Shown: positions 44,135 through 55,377 of the stretch, piece by piece
Layout of the letters: every line of letters begins with the position of its first letter
Position numbering within the stretch: position 1 is the first letter of the stretch
Origin: Clarkia xantiana subsp. parviflora
Lineage: Eukaryota > Streptophyta > Magnoliopsida > Myrtales > Onagraceae
Assembly (NCBI GenBank): GCA_036873135.1
Contig: JAPTYO010000001.1
Coordinates: 50,083,774 to 50,147,773 of the forward strand
Reading direction: 5' to 3'
Length of the DNA stretch: 64,000 nucleotides
Notes under the pieces: generated by a model
The model's database searches: none
What the model saw: only the letters and a program-made list of their open reading frames with translations
What the model was told of the DNA's origin: nothing
Translations under genes and position numbers: made by a program

Positions 44135-47100
44135 TTATTTCATGCCCAACATTCCTTTCAGCTTAAGGAAAATGTCGGCCTTCAACGGCTTCGTGAATAT
44201 GTCAGCAACTTGCTCTTCGCTTTTGCAGTATTCCAGCGCAATCTCGCCATCCTTCACCAAATCCCTGATGTAGTGATACTTGATGTCGATATGCTTACTC
44301 CTTCCATGAAATACAGGATTCTTCGACAGAGCAATTGCTGACTGATTGTCACACTTGATGCTCGTTGGATGCTCCTGCTTGTGGTGTAACTCTACAAGCA
44401 TTTGACGCAACCAAGCTGCCTGAGTAGCACAATATGCTGCCGCTATATATTCTGCTTCAGTAGTTGACAGAGCAACCACATGTTGCTTCTTCGAAGACCA
44501 AGAGAAAACTCCTGATCCCAAGTGAAAGGCATAACCGGAAGTGCTCTTCCTCTCCCGGGTGTCACCTGCCCAATCACTGTCTGTATATCCCACCAGCTGA
44601 AATTCTTCTGATGCTGAATAGAATATGCCGTCATCAATCGTACCTTTGATGTACCTCAGAATTCTCTTTGCTGCTTGCAAATGAGATTGTCGTGGAGACT
44701 CCATGAACCTGCTGATAATCCCAACACTATATACAATATCTGGTCTAGTAGAAGTCAAATATCGTAGACAACCTACTATCCTCTTGTAATATGTCGGATT
44801 CACTTCAGCACCGCTTCCTTCTTTTGTCAAACTCGATCTTTCTTCCATTGGAGTACGGATCGGGTTGCAATTAGCCATCTTGAACTTCTCGAGAATATCC
44901 TTCGCATACTTCTTCTGGGATATGAAGATACCGTCATCTGATTGAGTAACTTCAAGACCCAAAAAATAAGACATAAGCCCCATGTCTGTCATCTCGAATT
45001 CTCGGATCATGGCCTCCCTGAAGTCTTGGATCATCTCACGACTATCACCAGTAAAAATGAGGTCATCAACATACAAACACACAATGAGCATCTCACCAGC
45101 TTCATTAACCTTCACATACAATGTATGCTCGGAAGGACACTTGACGAATCCATGACCTTGGAAATAAGCGTCGATCCTGGTGTACCATGCCCTTGGTGCT
45201 TGTTTAAGCCCGTACAGAGCTTTCTTCAACTTGTAGACTTTTCCTTCATGTCCTCTTCTGACATAACCTTCTGGCTGGTCCACATATACCTCCTCTTCAA
45301 GTCCGCCATTTAGAAATGCGGACTTGACATCCATCTGGTGTATCCTCCAGTTTCTCTGTGCTGCAAGAGCAATAATCATCCGGATAGTGTCTAACCGGGC
45401 AACTGGCGCGAACACCTCAAAGTAGTCAATCCCTGGCTTCTGCTTGTAACCTTTGACCACCAGACGAGCCTTTAGCTTGTCAATATCTCCATTAGGCTTG
45501 TACTTGGTCTTGTACACCCATTTTAGACCAATTTGCTTCTTGCCTTCTGGAAGAGTCGTCAGCTCCCATGTGTCATTCTTCTCAATTGCATGAATCTCCT
45601 CATCCATCGCCTGGACCCACATCTCATCCTGTGAGGCTTGAACATATGTATGTGGATCACAATCAGCAAACAAGGCAAAATTTATAATTTCTTCATCTGA
45701 TGCATCTGTGTCCTTAGACAAAACATAATCTTGCAAACGAGCTGGTAAAACTCGTTGTCGTTGAGGTCGTTGAGAAGATGCTTCTGGAGTTGGTTCAAGT
45801 AATTGACATTCACTTAATTGCTCTGCGGAGACTGGAGCAACTTCTTCCTCCTCTACAGGGTAGAAGTCAAAAGACCTCTTACTCTCAACACTCCAATCCC
45901 ATTCACCTTGTTCATCAAAGGTGACATCTCTGCTAACAATCACTTTCTCTGTCACCGGATCAAACAACCGATAACCCTTGGTCGCATTACTATAGCCAAT
46001 AAAGATACACTTTTGGCTCTTATCGTCAAGCTTCTTTCTAAGCTCTTTAGGCACATGTGCATACGCTATACAACCAAACACCCGTAAATACGAAACGGAA
46101 GGAACACGTCTTGTCCATACCTCGAAAGGAGTTTTCATATGTAGTCCTTTCGTAGGACATCTGTTTAATACATGAACTGCACATGCAACTGCCTCCGCCC
46201 AGAACTGCTTCGGCATGTTCTTGGCGCGTAACATGCAGCGGACCATATCCATGATGGTTCTGTTCTTCCTCTCAGCAACACCATTCTGTTGAGGCGTGTA
46301 CCTCGCTGTCAACTGGTGCTTGATTCCCGCTTTCTTGAAGAACCTATCACCCGCCAGATACTCTGTGCCTTGGTCTGTCCTCAGAGTTTTTACTCGGCGC
46401 CCGCTCTGTGTCTCAACATAGGCTTTGAACTCCTTGAAAACATCAATTGTCTCTGACTTGTGTTTCAAGAAGTAAACCCAAATTTTTCGGCTGAAATCGT
46501 CGATAAAAGTCAGGAAATACTTATACCCCTGGTTGGAAGGTACCTCCAGTGGCCCACAAAGATCAGAGTGAATTAACTCCAATGACCTTGTCGCCCTCCA
46601 TGACTGACCTGACGGAAACGATTCCCTACACTTCTTCCCGATAACACATGTCTCACACACATTCTTCGGACAAGAAATCTTAGGTAAGCCGGACACCATC
46701 TTCTTTCGGGTTAATAGCTCTAGGCTATCAAAATTCACATGGCCAAACCGCTTGTGCCACAACCATGAGGAATCTTCAACGGAGGAACTTAAACAAGAAT
46801 TAACATACTTGATATGCAAAGGAAAAAGACGATTTGGGGACATCTTTACCCTCGCAATCAAGCGATGTTGGCTATCTTTAATGGTACAGATCCCGCCATG
46901 AATCTGCATATCGTAGCCTCGTTCAGACAATTGTCCCATACTGAGAAGGTTCTGGTGGAGCCCTGGAACATAATACACGTCTGCAATACGTTGTTTAGAC
47001 CCATCCTTTGCGTTGATGAGGATGTGTCCTTTTCCTGTGACAGGAATTCTTGCATTGTTTCCGAACTTCACCTCTGATCTGACAGACTCATCCAACGACG

Positions 47101-48103
47101 AGAATAGCTCTTTCTGTCCACACATATGATTGCTACACCCAGTGTCCAAAAACCAAATATTCTTTTGGTCTTCCACCGCAACATCACACGTCAGCAACAA
47201 AGCTTTCTCCATCTCGTCACCACTATCAGCTGTCATTACGGCCTTAGCATAATGAGTCTTACCTTCCTTTTTCAAACTCTTACATTGCGACTGGAAATGA
47301 CCAAACTTCTTGCAGTTGAAACATTGAATCTGGGACAAGTCTCTTCTTTTTCCAGACCTATGATCTTTACGACCTTTAGTCTTAGAATTTCCTCCCTTCC
47401 AATTAGAGTAGCTGGATTGCTGCTCTTTATCGTCTTGCAACGTCAATTGACTTTGCAAAGCTTCCTCGACGGTTTTTCCTGATTTCTCCTTGATTCTTTG
47501 CTCGTGCACTTGGAGAGAACCCATTAACTCATCCACCGTCATAGTAGACAAATCTTTGGATTCTTCGATTGCCGTCACGATATACTCAAACTTCAAGGTA
47601 AGTGAGCGAAGAACTTTCTCAACAATCTGTTGATCTGTTATTGTCTCGCCATTGCTCTTCATTTGGTTGACAAGAGCTAATGCCCTCGAGAAATAATCAG
47701 ATACCGACTCTGAGCTCTCCATCTGACATAGCTCGAACTGTCTTCGCAACACCTGGAGACGAACCTTCTGAACTCTCTCGACACCTTTGTATGACTTTAC
47801 AAGAGAATCCCACGCCTCCTTTGCGGTTTGTGCGGTCGCCACCTTCTCAAACATGGTCGAGTCCAACGCTTGAAAGATGTAAAATAACGCTTTACGATCT
47901 TTCTTACGGTTTTCCCGCAGCGTCCTCAGCTCCTCCTGTGACATTCCCACGGTAGTAGTTGGCTCTGTGAATCCCTCCTCAACGATCTCCATAAGCTCCT
48001 GGTACCCAAAAAGTACCTCCATCTGGATCTTCCAATGCTCGAAGTGTTTCCCATCAAACTTGGGAAGCTGGGGTTGGAACGACCCATTACTTGTGGAAGC
48101 CAT
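44135..48103 (-). CDS. Copia gag-pol polyprotein, intact
   Basis: A single 1322-residue frame. The first 230 residues are gag of the plant copia type (KFDGKHFEHWKIQME near the start). The zinc knuckle CFNCKKFGHFQSQC is at about 258-272 and the protease DTGCSNHMCG at about 320. The integrase zinc finger lies near 455-500 (ending CETCVIGK). The DDE core includes FIDDFSRKIW and RTDQGTEY, with the Glu in PQQNGVAERKNR. Reverse transcriptase has VKSAFLNGGLEEEVYV and catalytic LYVDDLIFTG at about 1010. RNase H has TDSDWAGDTRERKSTSGY at about 1176 and STTEAEY. Integrase before reverse transcriptase is the Ty1/copia order. No stop or frameshift interrupts it. Frames on the opposite strand are shadows. 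Confidence 0.96.
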   Translation of the reverse strand: MASTSNGSFQPQLPKFDGKHFEHWKIQMEVLFGYQELMEIVEEGFTEPTTTVGMSQEELRTLRENRKKDRKALFYIFQALDSTMFEKVATAQTAKEAWDSLVKSYKGVERVQKVRLQVLRRQFELCQMESSESVSDYFSRALALVNQMKSNGETITDQQIVEKVLRSLTLKFEYIVTAIEESKDLSTMTVDELMGSLQVHEQRIKEKSGKTVEEALQSQLTLQDDKEQQSSYSNWKGGNSKTKGRKDHRSGKRRDLSQIQCFNCKKFGHFQSQCKSLKKEGKTHYAKAVMTADSGDEMEKALLLTCDVAVEDQKNIWFLDTGCSNHMCGQKELFSSLDESVRSEVKFGNNARIPVTGKGHILINAKDGSKQRIADVYYVPGLHQNLLSMGQLSERGYDMQIHGGICTIKDSQHRLIARVKMSPNRLFPLHIKYVNSCLSSSVEDSSWLWHKRFGHVNFDSLELLTRKKMVSGLPKISCPKNVCETCVIGKKCRESFPSGQSWRATRSLELIHSDLCGPLEVPSNQGYKYFLTFIDDFSRKIWVYFLKHKSETIDVFKEFKAYVETQSGRRVKTLRTDQGTEYLAGDRFFKKAGIKHQLTARYTPQQNGVAERKNRTIMDMVRCMLRAKNMPKQFWAEAVACAVHVLNRCPTKGLHMKTPFEVWTRRVPSVSYLRVFGCIAYAHVPKELRKKLDDKSQKCIFIGYSNATKGYRLFDPVTEKVIVSRDVTFDEQGEWDWSVESKRSFDFYPVEEEEVAPVSAEQLSECQLLEPTPEASSQRPQRQRVLPARLQDYVLSKDTDASDEEIINFALFADCDPHTYVQASQDEMWVQAMDEEIHAIEKNDTWELTTLPEGKKQIGLKWVYKTKYKPNGDIDKLKARLVVKGYKQKPGIDYFEVFAPVARLDTIRMIIALAAQRNWRIHQMDVKSAFLNGGLEEEVYVDQPEGYVRRGHEGKVYKLKKALYGLKQAPRAWYTRIDAYFQGHGFVKCPSEHTLYVKVNEAGEMLIVCLYVDDLIFTGDSREMIQDFREAMIREFEMTDMGLMSYFLGLEVTQSDDGIFISQKKYAKDILEKFKMANCNPIRTPMEERSSLTKEGSGAEVNPTYYKRIVGCLRYLTSTRPDIVYSVGIISRFMESPRQSHLQAAKRILRYIKGTIDDGIFYSASEEFQLVGYTDSDWAGDTRERKSTSGYAFHLGSGVFSWSSKKQHVVALSTTEAEYIAAAYCATQAAWLRQMLVELHHKQEHPTSIKCDNQSAIALSKNPVFHGRSKHIDIKYHYIRDLVKDGEIALEYCKSEEQVADIFTKPLKADIFLKLKGMLGMK

Positions 48104-48178
48104 CGTCTCTCTCGGATCACTCTGACTACTCTCACGTCACTGAGCTCTCTAGACTCTCAGACCAATCTGGCTAAACTA

Positions 48179-48190
48179 GCTCTGATACCA
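48179..48190 (-). other. Primer-binding site of the copia element
   Basis: TGGTATCAGAGC on the minus strand, complementary to the 3' end of plant initiator tRNA-Met, lies two bases inside the 5' LTR. Confidence 0.9.
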
Positions 48191-48192
48191 GA

Positions 48193-48425
48193 TGTTGGAA
48201 CCCACACTCTCAATTATATAGAAATACTTTATATTTATTTGAGTTGCTTGAGTTATCTGCTACATTCATCATCACATCCTTTATATAGGATTTTACATTA
48301 CAAAAAACTCCCCGTTCTAATAAATTCTAATCATGATAATAATTCTAATCATAACTAAAACTTATCAATTATTTAGCTGATAATAAAACTTAATTATTGA
48401 GAGGTTATTTTAATTATTTCTAACA
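48193..48425 (-). repeat. 5' LTR of the copia element
   Basis: 233 bp, matching the 3' LTR. Contains the TATA box used for the genomic transcript. Confidence 0.93.
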
Positions 48426-48430
48426 CAAAC

Positions 48431-48620
48431 ACCGGTCAGACCAGATCATTGGTAGCTCTAATAATACACTACTCTCAGTAGTGTATTATTAGTGTGTATA
48501 CACTATTGGGAATAGTGTTTTAGGGCGTTTTTGTAATAAATTTTCTCTAAATGGCACATTTGTTAATATCTTTTATTAGATGGTCAATTTGGAAAAAAAA
48601 AATCAAGGGTATGTATATTA
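48431..48620. repeat. Palindrome-rich repeat split by the copia element (right part)
   Basis: Continuation of the repeat at 42773-43870: AATACACTACTCTCAGTAGTGT followed by TACACTATTGGGAATAGTGT. A sequence resembling the complement of the left end (AAATGGCACATTTGTTA) comes next. Confidence 0.5.
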
Positions 48621-48624
48621 CCCA

Positions 48625-49525
48625 TTACTATATTGGAACCAAGTCATATATATATTAGAAATTTAGGCACGTATGTTGCACGCGCATGAAAAATTTATAT
48701 TCATTAGTATAAATGCATTTAATTTTAAAAATAATATAACACTTAATATTAGTTTTAAAATGTTGATCGAATTGAAATAAATAGAGGTATCACTAAGAAA
48801 CATGTCAATTTACAAGCTTACAAAACAAAACATAGTTGTAAGTTTTTAGAGGTAGGTACAAATGTTTACATACAATTTCGACAATATGAAATTGAATTAG
48901 ATATTTAGTTCTACTAAAATTGCACTTCGTAATTAGTGCTACCACCAATAACATCATATTTCACAAAAATTATTGTACATATATCGTATAACGTCGCATT
49001 TATCAATTAGAAGTTGAATTTTTCCCTAACAAGTTCTGTAATTGCCCTTTTAATTAAAGTGCTTCCATCCATGTTACAAAATGCAAAACACTGAAACACA
49101 TAAAGTACCTAAAGGTGCATCACCCACCTTTTGTTAAAATAAAAATGAATTACATCTGCCCTTCACAACTTTAAATATAAAATCTAGATCGCGAAAATTG
49201 AATTGTCTTATATATCTAGATCGCGAAAATTGAATTTTCTTATATATCGCACCTTAGAAAGAAAAATATTTGTGCAATTTAGATAACATGGATATAGAGT
49301 ATATAGAAAAAGCACATTTAGAATGCGTTTACATATTTTGTATTAAAATAAATATTTAATTTGTACTTGCTTTCTTTGAAAGTTTGTATAATTTAGATAG
49401 GACTTCTAACTTCTAGTGATGCTTGACTTCTGCTTCTTTTCTGGAATCAACTTCGATGCTTGGTTCACATAGTTTGAGTTTCATCAGTATCTGATATTGT
49501 CAAGTAAGAGAGAAAAAAAAAACTC

Positions 49526-49562
<37 letters not shown>

Positions 49563-50630
49563 GTTTACCGTTGGAAATAAAAAAAGAGGTTTATCATAGT
49601 AATAATATTAAATTTAACTGCGACAAAATGGAGGTGCAACATATGATTTTGGGATTAGAAACTATTAATGTAAGGGATAGCAGATAATATGATGTGATAC
49701 TTGGTGCCAAAAAGTATGTGCACATATATTGACATATAGTTAAGAAAATTGCCTCATATTGTTGATGAGAAAGTATGACATGTGTACTCCCATACATATT
49801 AAATTATCAAAATGATTTAAAAAAAATTAAAATTAAAATTCGTCGATCTCTTTCACTAAAAAAATATCTGCTTCTCTCGCTCCTGTAATTAATTTGTTTG
49901 GGAAAATAAAAATCGACAAAGCAAACTTTTTTTCTGTTTCCATGTTACACAGTAAACACGTTCCTAAATCAGAAGAAGACAGATGCCAATCAAATGGGTC
50001 ACGAAGAAAGCTGCTTGAATAATTATATCAAATCGTAGAATAAACATAACATTACCTCACACTTACCACGGAACCATGGAATCGTTTTTTTTTTTGGAAG
50101 CATCACGAGACTGGATAATGAAATCACGAAAAGCTTCACACAAACAAGAAACTGAACATATGGAACGATTAATTTAGACATTTAGGATGAGGGCATTAAA
50201 AAAATGGTGTTTTTTTGGGTAAATATACAAGGGAGGGAGTTGAAAAGGCCCATAGATACAGGGTGTGTTAGAAGGTGCCGAAGAAGTGTAACTTTTGGGA
50301 AAGATGTGAATACAATGTATGTGACCATATGCCTATTCTGCTACATAATATTTAGGTTTGCTCACAGTCTGAAGTTGTTTTCGACTGATTTGGTATGAAC
50401 AATCGATTCGCATACACCGACTCCACCAACTTAGTACAGTTAAGAGACATGGACGTTAAGTATAGTCCTCCTCACCTCTCCTAATGCCTGGCAAATAAGT
50501 AGGCCAAATTAATGAGACCTGATTTTTTAATAAGTCATCGTGATGTGTCTCGCTAAGAAATTTTGAATATAGAACTTCGGAGTTAAAGTCACATAGAAAT
50601 AAGTGTTTTTAATCACTAGACCACCTTGTT
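48625..50630. other. AT-rich intergenic DNA
   Basis: Contains GGCACGTATGTTGCACGCGCATG at 48666, an eroded Helitron-type hairpin, and a short tandem repeat (TCTAGATCGCGAAAATTGAATT) at about 49181-49240. A TA tract lies at about 49537-49559. The frame at 50204-50398 has no family features. No gene supported. Confidence 0.4.
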
Positions 50631-50632
50631 GA

Positions 50633-50635
<3 letters not shown>

Positions 50636-50677
<42 letters not shown>
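50636..50677. repeat. TTA trinucleotide microsatellite
   Basis: About fourteen TTA units. Confidence 0.92.
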
Positions 50678-50859
50678 GTTTTAGTCAATATTAAGTGTGT
50701 TGTTATTGTGCAGTCATAGTGTCTTTTCATGTGCAGCTTCAGTTCAGATTATCAGCTCTAGATCATGGACTTTATTTGTATATATACAAAGGTTGGGGGC
50801 AAGATTAAGTGAACGGAATGTTAGGGAGTGTGTGGGCTGTGGAGTCCTTATGTTTTGGA

Positions 50860-50863
<4 letters not shown>

Positions 50864-50936
<73 letters not shown>
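50864..50936. repeat. TA microsatellite
   Basis: About 36 TA units. Frames of alternating Tyr and Ile across it are not protein-coding. Confidence 0.93.
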
Positions 50937-50941
<5 letters not shown>

Positions 50942-52417
50942 TTCAACATAAATACTTGATAAATTCACTACAAGAAATAAGGTCTACACCGACGGGCAAT
51001 TTTTTGTCGATAAAGACATTTTCTTGTCGATAAAGATTGTCGGTGTAGGACCCGTCGCTAAAAGTATTATCGACAACTAACTTTGTCGATAAAAATTGAA
51101 GACTTTTATCGACAACTAACTTTGTCGATAATATATTGATATTATTTTATATCAATTTAATATTATTATCGACAATACTAAACTTGTCGATAAAAGTTAC
51201 ATTTATCGACGAATGAAGTTGTCACATAATCAAACTTTATAGACAACTACAAATATGTTGTCGATAAATATGAAATTTTTTATCGAATAACTCTGACTCA
51301 TCACTAAATATATTTTTTTGTTTTACTAATTTCAAATATTTCTAATAAAAATATAATACTTTTTATTGCAATATTTAAATTTGTATCTTGTAATTTATAT
51401 AAAATGCCATAAAGAACACAATATTACCACTTTAAATTGTCATTACAAATTACAAAAAATTTACATAACAAAGCAAACTATCATTTTTCAAAAGTAACTA
51501 CACATAGTCTTGCAACACTTAAACATCACCATCTGCGCAATTCTTGTCCCATTTCCACATTGGTTAAGTCCATCTTCTTTAATCTGCAATAAGTAAAATA
51601 GATGAAAAAAATAAGAAATACTTCAATTACACCAACTAGAATAATCTTATTGCAATCATTGGGCATGGATACCAATTCTCCATAAAGCGCTACGAACACT
51701 GGATAGTAGGAAGAAAAAAAAAGTATCACTGAATAAGCAACACAAAACTCGCAAATACACAAAGCTCAACACATCAAACATCAACACAGGTGTAACAAAA
51801 ATGCTAAAAGATATAACATATGCAACAGGTCGTTAGCTTGTGACTTTTCTGCTCAAGCTATACTTGTAATGCAACTGAATTACCAGGGATAACCATGTCA
51901 ATGAAACCAATATATGGAATTCAGGGATAATCATGTCAGTGAAACCAAGATATGGTCTTGCTGTAACAGCAGTAACAAATCTGCGAAGCTAATTTATTAG
52001 CTATCAGTATCACAAATAAGAATAACTAATAATAATAGTGATCAATCCCTCACCACACAAAAAACTCAAGGTTTACTGGCATTTGTATATGGGAAATTGA
52101 GTAACCTATATGGATAATGGAATATCCCATGTATGTGTTGGATTGAGTGAAGATTCAAATTATACATAAGCCATTACTTCTAGTTCTCCAATTGAAGATT
52201 AAAACTGTACTTTTGAGGGAAAAGATAGAGATATTAAGAAAACATTACTTTTTTTCAAAAGGAGACATTACTTAACTCACGTGAAAATCATAGATGAACA
52301 AAAAAAACATTCCTTAACCCATGTTTATTCTGCAAGATTATTACCCGGAAGATATAACAGACCACACTATATCTAAAACATAACACTCTAAAGCACAAAG
52401 TAAAGTATTATACTCAC

Positions 52418-54010
52418 CTGTTGACTCGCTCTCTCAACAAAGCATAGATAAAACAAGTCAAATGTCAAGCCAGATACCTGAAAATATATGTAAGTTTAAA
52501 TAAAGGAAGAGACTGCGAGTTCAATTCGAAAAAGTTTGAGCAACACCATCTGGAGTCAGTCCCTTCTGATATGCAATGAGACTGCATAGTGCAGAGGAAA
52601 CTGAGATAAAATATATTAATTGTACTCAAGTAATATATCATTACAGATGAAGAAAGTTCAGATGCTCCATACAATTTCCTCAATTTTGGTTTTCCTACAA
52701 CCATGGATGTTAGGTTTATTGAAGTCACAAAATCAACCCCTAATTATAAATCAAGCATGATGTACAGAGGAGTGGTGTAGTGGACCGTCATCAAGGACTA
52801 TAAGCATGTTTAACTTTAACGGGCTTTTGGAGAGATCAAGATGATGATAAAGAAAACATTAGTGTTAGTAATAATTTAATAAATGTTCCATTCGGCAGAT
52901 TATAACTTTTCTAACAATAAATGAAATTATTATAAACCAAGATCATGAAAAAAAAGGTAAAAGAATTTCAGAGAGAGAGCCTGACCTTCTTAGCAAGATC
53001 AAGCAATTCTGCTACAGTCCTCACATTTGCAGCCACACACAGATTACTTTGCAGCTCAAATAACATCAAACTCTAGCATTCCCCTTCACCTTCTTCGCAG
53101 GCAGACACAACCACCTACGTAATGCGCTAAGAAGAGCCTCAGTCAAATTATCTGTAATGATCAAAATGAGCAGCGTATAGTACAATCGTTTTAACAACAA
53201 TAAAATCATGCATAATCTTAATTGAAATAAACTAACTCGGAGTTATTAATGTCAACTCTAAGTCTGTTTGCAGGTTCAGGGAAATCAAATTCTTGGAAGG
53301 CATAAACTCAATTATGTAGTAGATCAATAAAACCAACCAAACCCAAATAGACACCAATTATTGCATATAAACTTAATCTAATCTAAGATGAAGAGAAAAA
53401 AACTCAAGCCCGATTTATTTAAATTGCCGCCCAACACCACATCTCTTCCAAAATCACCAAATCTGTAAATAAAAAAAAAGATCTCAATTTCTGTCACAAA
53501 CAAAACAACATGTAAGAATACCGAAGTCTAAAACAACATTCTGTCACGACATTCTAAAATTAAAATTAATTAAAAAAAAACCACAAGTAAGGAAAGATTT
53601 AAGAGAATACTCGATTATACAAGTAATTTCTGAACATGCACCCTTAGATTATCTAGAATACACAAATATAAGTTACCCAAACCTAATTAAGGTCATAACC
53701 AATCAGAAATTACAATACATGTTTCAAAATTCTCACAAACAAAACCCTAAACCTAATAATCAGAAATTACTTACCCGAAACGGAGCTAGCCGGACTACAA
53801 AGGCTGGGAGCGGACTCGGAGGAAGCTAGACGGGCTCCCGCCGGAGACAGAAATGAGAGATCTGACCGGAGGTGCCGAGAGGAGACCGGTGTCGTGCCCG
53901 AGCGGGTTCGCCGTGCTGCCTAGAGGAGGGAGCCGACCGAGGAAGGAGACGGACAGAGAGACATGCGGTGGCCTGGTGGCTACCGTGAAATCGTGACTAC
54001 AAAGTACAAA
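52418..54010 (-). pseudogene. Possible captured gene fragments inside the CACTA element
   Basis: Three minus-strand pieces look genic. A GC-rich stretch near 54010-53775 ends at a strong donor (TTTCGG then GTAAGT) and may be a leader or first exon. A stretch at about 53150-52990 can be read as LQSNLCVAANVRTVAELLDL. An exon-like 60-bp piece at 52477-52418 has acceptor TATTTTCAG and donor GTGAGT and reads VSGLTFDLFYLCFVERASQQ. I do not recognise the parent gene, and no continuous open frame could be assembled, so it is listed as a fragment. Confidence 0.45.
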
Positions 54011-54149
54011 GACAAACCCTAAAAATGAAGACGGAGTGTTCGGTGTTGGTAGCTTGGCTGTTTGTCGAGCGAGGTTGGGGACTGGATTGTGGTTTATTTT
54101 TTTTTGGCGAAAGCGAGAGGTTGGGGACTGGATTGTGGTTATAAATTTA

Positions 54150-54446
54150 CTAGTTATTAACGCGTGCGTTGCACGCGCATCGGTCTTTTAAATTTTAAGA
54201 TATATAATCTATCTTAAGTTTACTAATATTTATAATTAATCAAAGTAAAATATGGGCAAGTTGATTCGTTGTGAGAAACGAATCTATGTGATAGAGAATA
54301 GCGACATAACGTAATTCAAAACAAGAGAAAGAGAAGAGGATAATTAAGTAAAAAATTAACTAATGTCTTCAGTTACGGTACTAAGTAAGCCTTATAGTTA
54401 AATATATAAATGAGTTGGGTCGAGCATTACGTTGGTCATTAACAGC
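54150..54446 (-). mobile_element. Helitron-like fragment nested in the CACTA element
   Basis: The minus strand ends in hairpin GCGTGCAACGCACGC, GTTAATAA and CTAG, as at 40623. The 297-bp piece is flanked by a 16-bp direct repeat TGTGGTTATAAATTTA (54134-54149 and 54447-54462). Homology to the other copies is clear over most of its length. Confidence 0.6.
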
Positions 54447-55051
54447 TGTGGTTATAAATTTATAATTAGTCTATTAGATAATAGATAGTTTAGTAGGTTT
54501 TTTTTTAACCAGGTTTAAGCTAACTAATTATAATTAATATGACTATTTAGTTAATAACCCGGGTCTTTCGAGACTTAGTAAAAAAAACTGAGTCCGAGCT
54601 CGAATTGATAAAAAAAAAAATCCCGCCCATTCGGTTTCGGGTAAAATTTTGGGACGGACTTTTCGGGACTGGTTTGTTGTGTTTATGACGATAATAATTT
54701 TTTTATAGACAAATACCTTAAATTTGTCATTAATCATTATTTTTATCGACAACTTCTTTCGTTATCGGTAAATGTTCATTTTACGACAACTTTTTTTGTT
54801 GTTGTTAATAGTCAACTTTTATCGACAAGTCTGTTTAGTTGTCGATGAAGTAATAATTTTTCTTTACTTTAACAATAATTATCGACAACTTATTTTATTT
54901 TGTTGGTAAAACATATTTTTATCGACGACTTATTTCTACTGTCAATAAAACTGACTTTTATTGACGAAAAATTAAAATTGTCAATAATAATAGTTTTATC
55001 GACAACTTTTATCGACAGTCGTCGGTATAGGGTTTATCTCTTGTAGTGATT

Positions 55052-55328
55052 ATCATAAAATCTATGTATGAATGAAAGATATAATCTTTCTACTTCAACG
55101 TCATCTTCTCTCGCTCGTGTGAGTTGTAATATTTTTAAAGGCTAAATATTAAAGGCTTTGAAGCACTAATTAAATTGGGGTTAAATTTGGTATTGCAAAA
55201 ATTCAAACGTGCATGCTCTGATAGTATATGTAAATTCTAAGACGAAACTTGACCTACTGTCATAAAGCTCTAGGAAAATTCTATTTGTAAACAACAAACT
55301 GCTTTTTAAAAATTGATAAATGATTGAA

Positions 55329-55377
<49 letters not shown>

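Larger units (their letters stand above)
43876..48425 (-). mobile_element. Complete Ty1/copia LTR retrotransposon, apparently young
   Basis: A 4550-bp integrant. The 233-bp LTRs at 43876-44108 and 48193-48425 read the same throughout by eye. The 5-bp duplication CAAAC is at 43871-43875 and 48426-48430. On the minus strand the primer-binding site TGGTATCAGAGC (48179-48190) is complementary to initiator tRNA-Met. The polypurine tract TTTAAGGGAGGC adjoins the other LTR. A TATA box (CCTATATAAAGG on the minus strand) lies at 48279-48290 and again at 43961-43972. The single polyprotein is unbroken. Every part needed for transposition by this family seems present, so it is a candidate active or recently active element. 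Confidence 0.95.
50966..55048. mobile_element. CACTA (En/Spm-type) non-autonomous transposon
   Basis: A 4083-bp element bounded by CACTACAAGAAAT at the left and its complement …TCTCTTGTAGTG at the right, with the 3-bp duplication ATT (50963-50965 and 55049-55051). Subterminal regions (50995-51300 and 54690-55030) are filled with TTGTCGATAAA / TTTATCGACAA words in both orientations, typical CACTA transposase-binding repeats. No transposase frame is present. The interior holds minus-strand pieces with credible splice borders, probably captured host gene fragments, and a nested Helitron-like fragment at 54150. Confidence 0.9.

Noticed and set aside
44443..48358. Several plus-strand frames of 60-123 codons over the copia element
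   Set aside because: All lie opposite the intact 1322-residue polyprotein and carry no family motifs.
50744..51033. Long alternating Tyr/Ile frames
   Set aside because: Translations of the TA microsatellite; the same applies at 42033-42329, 60344-60535 and 61176-61467.
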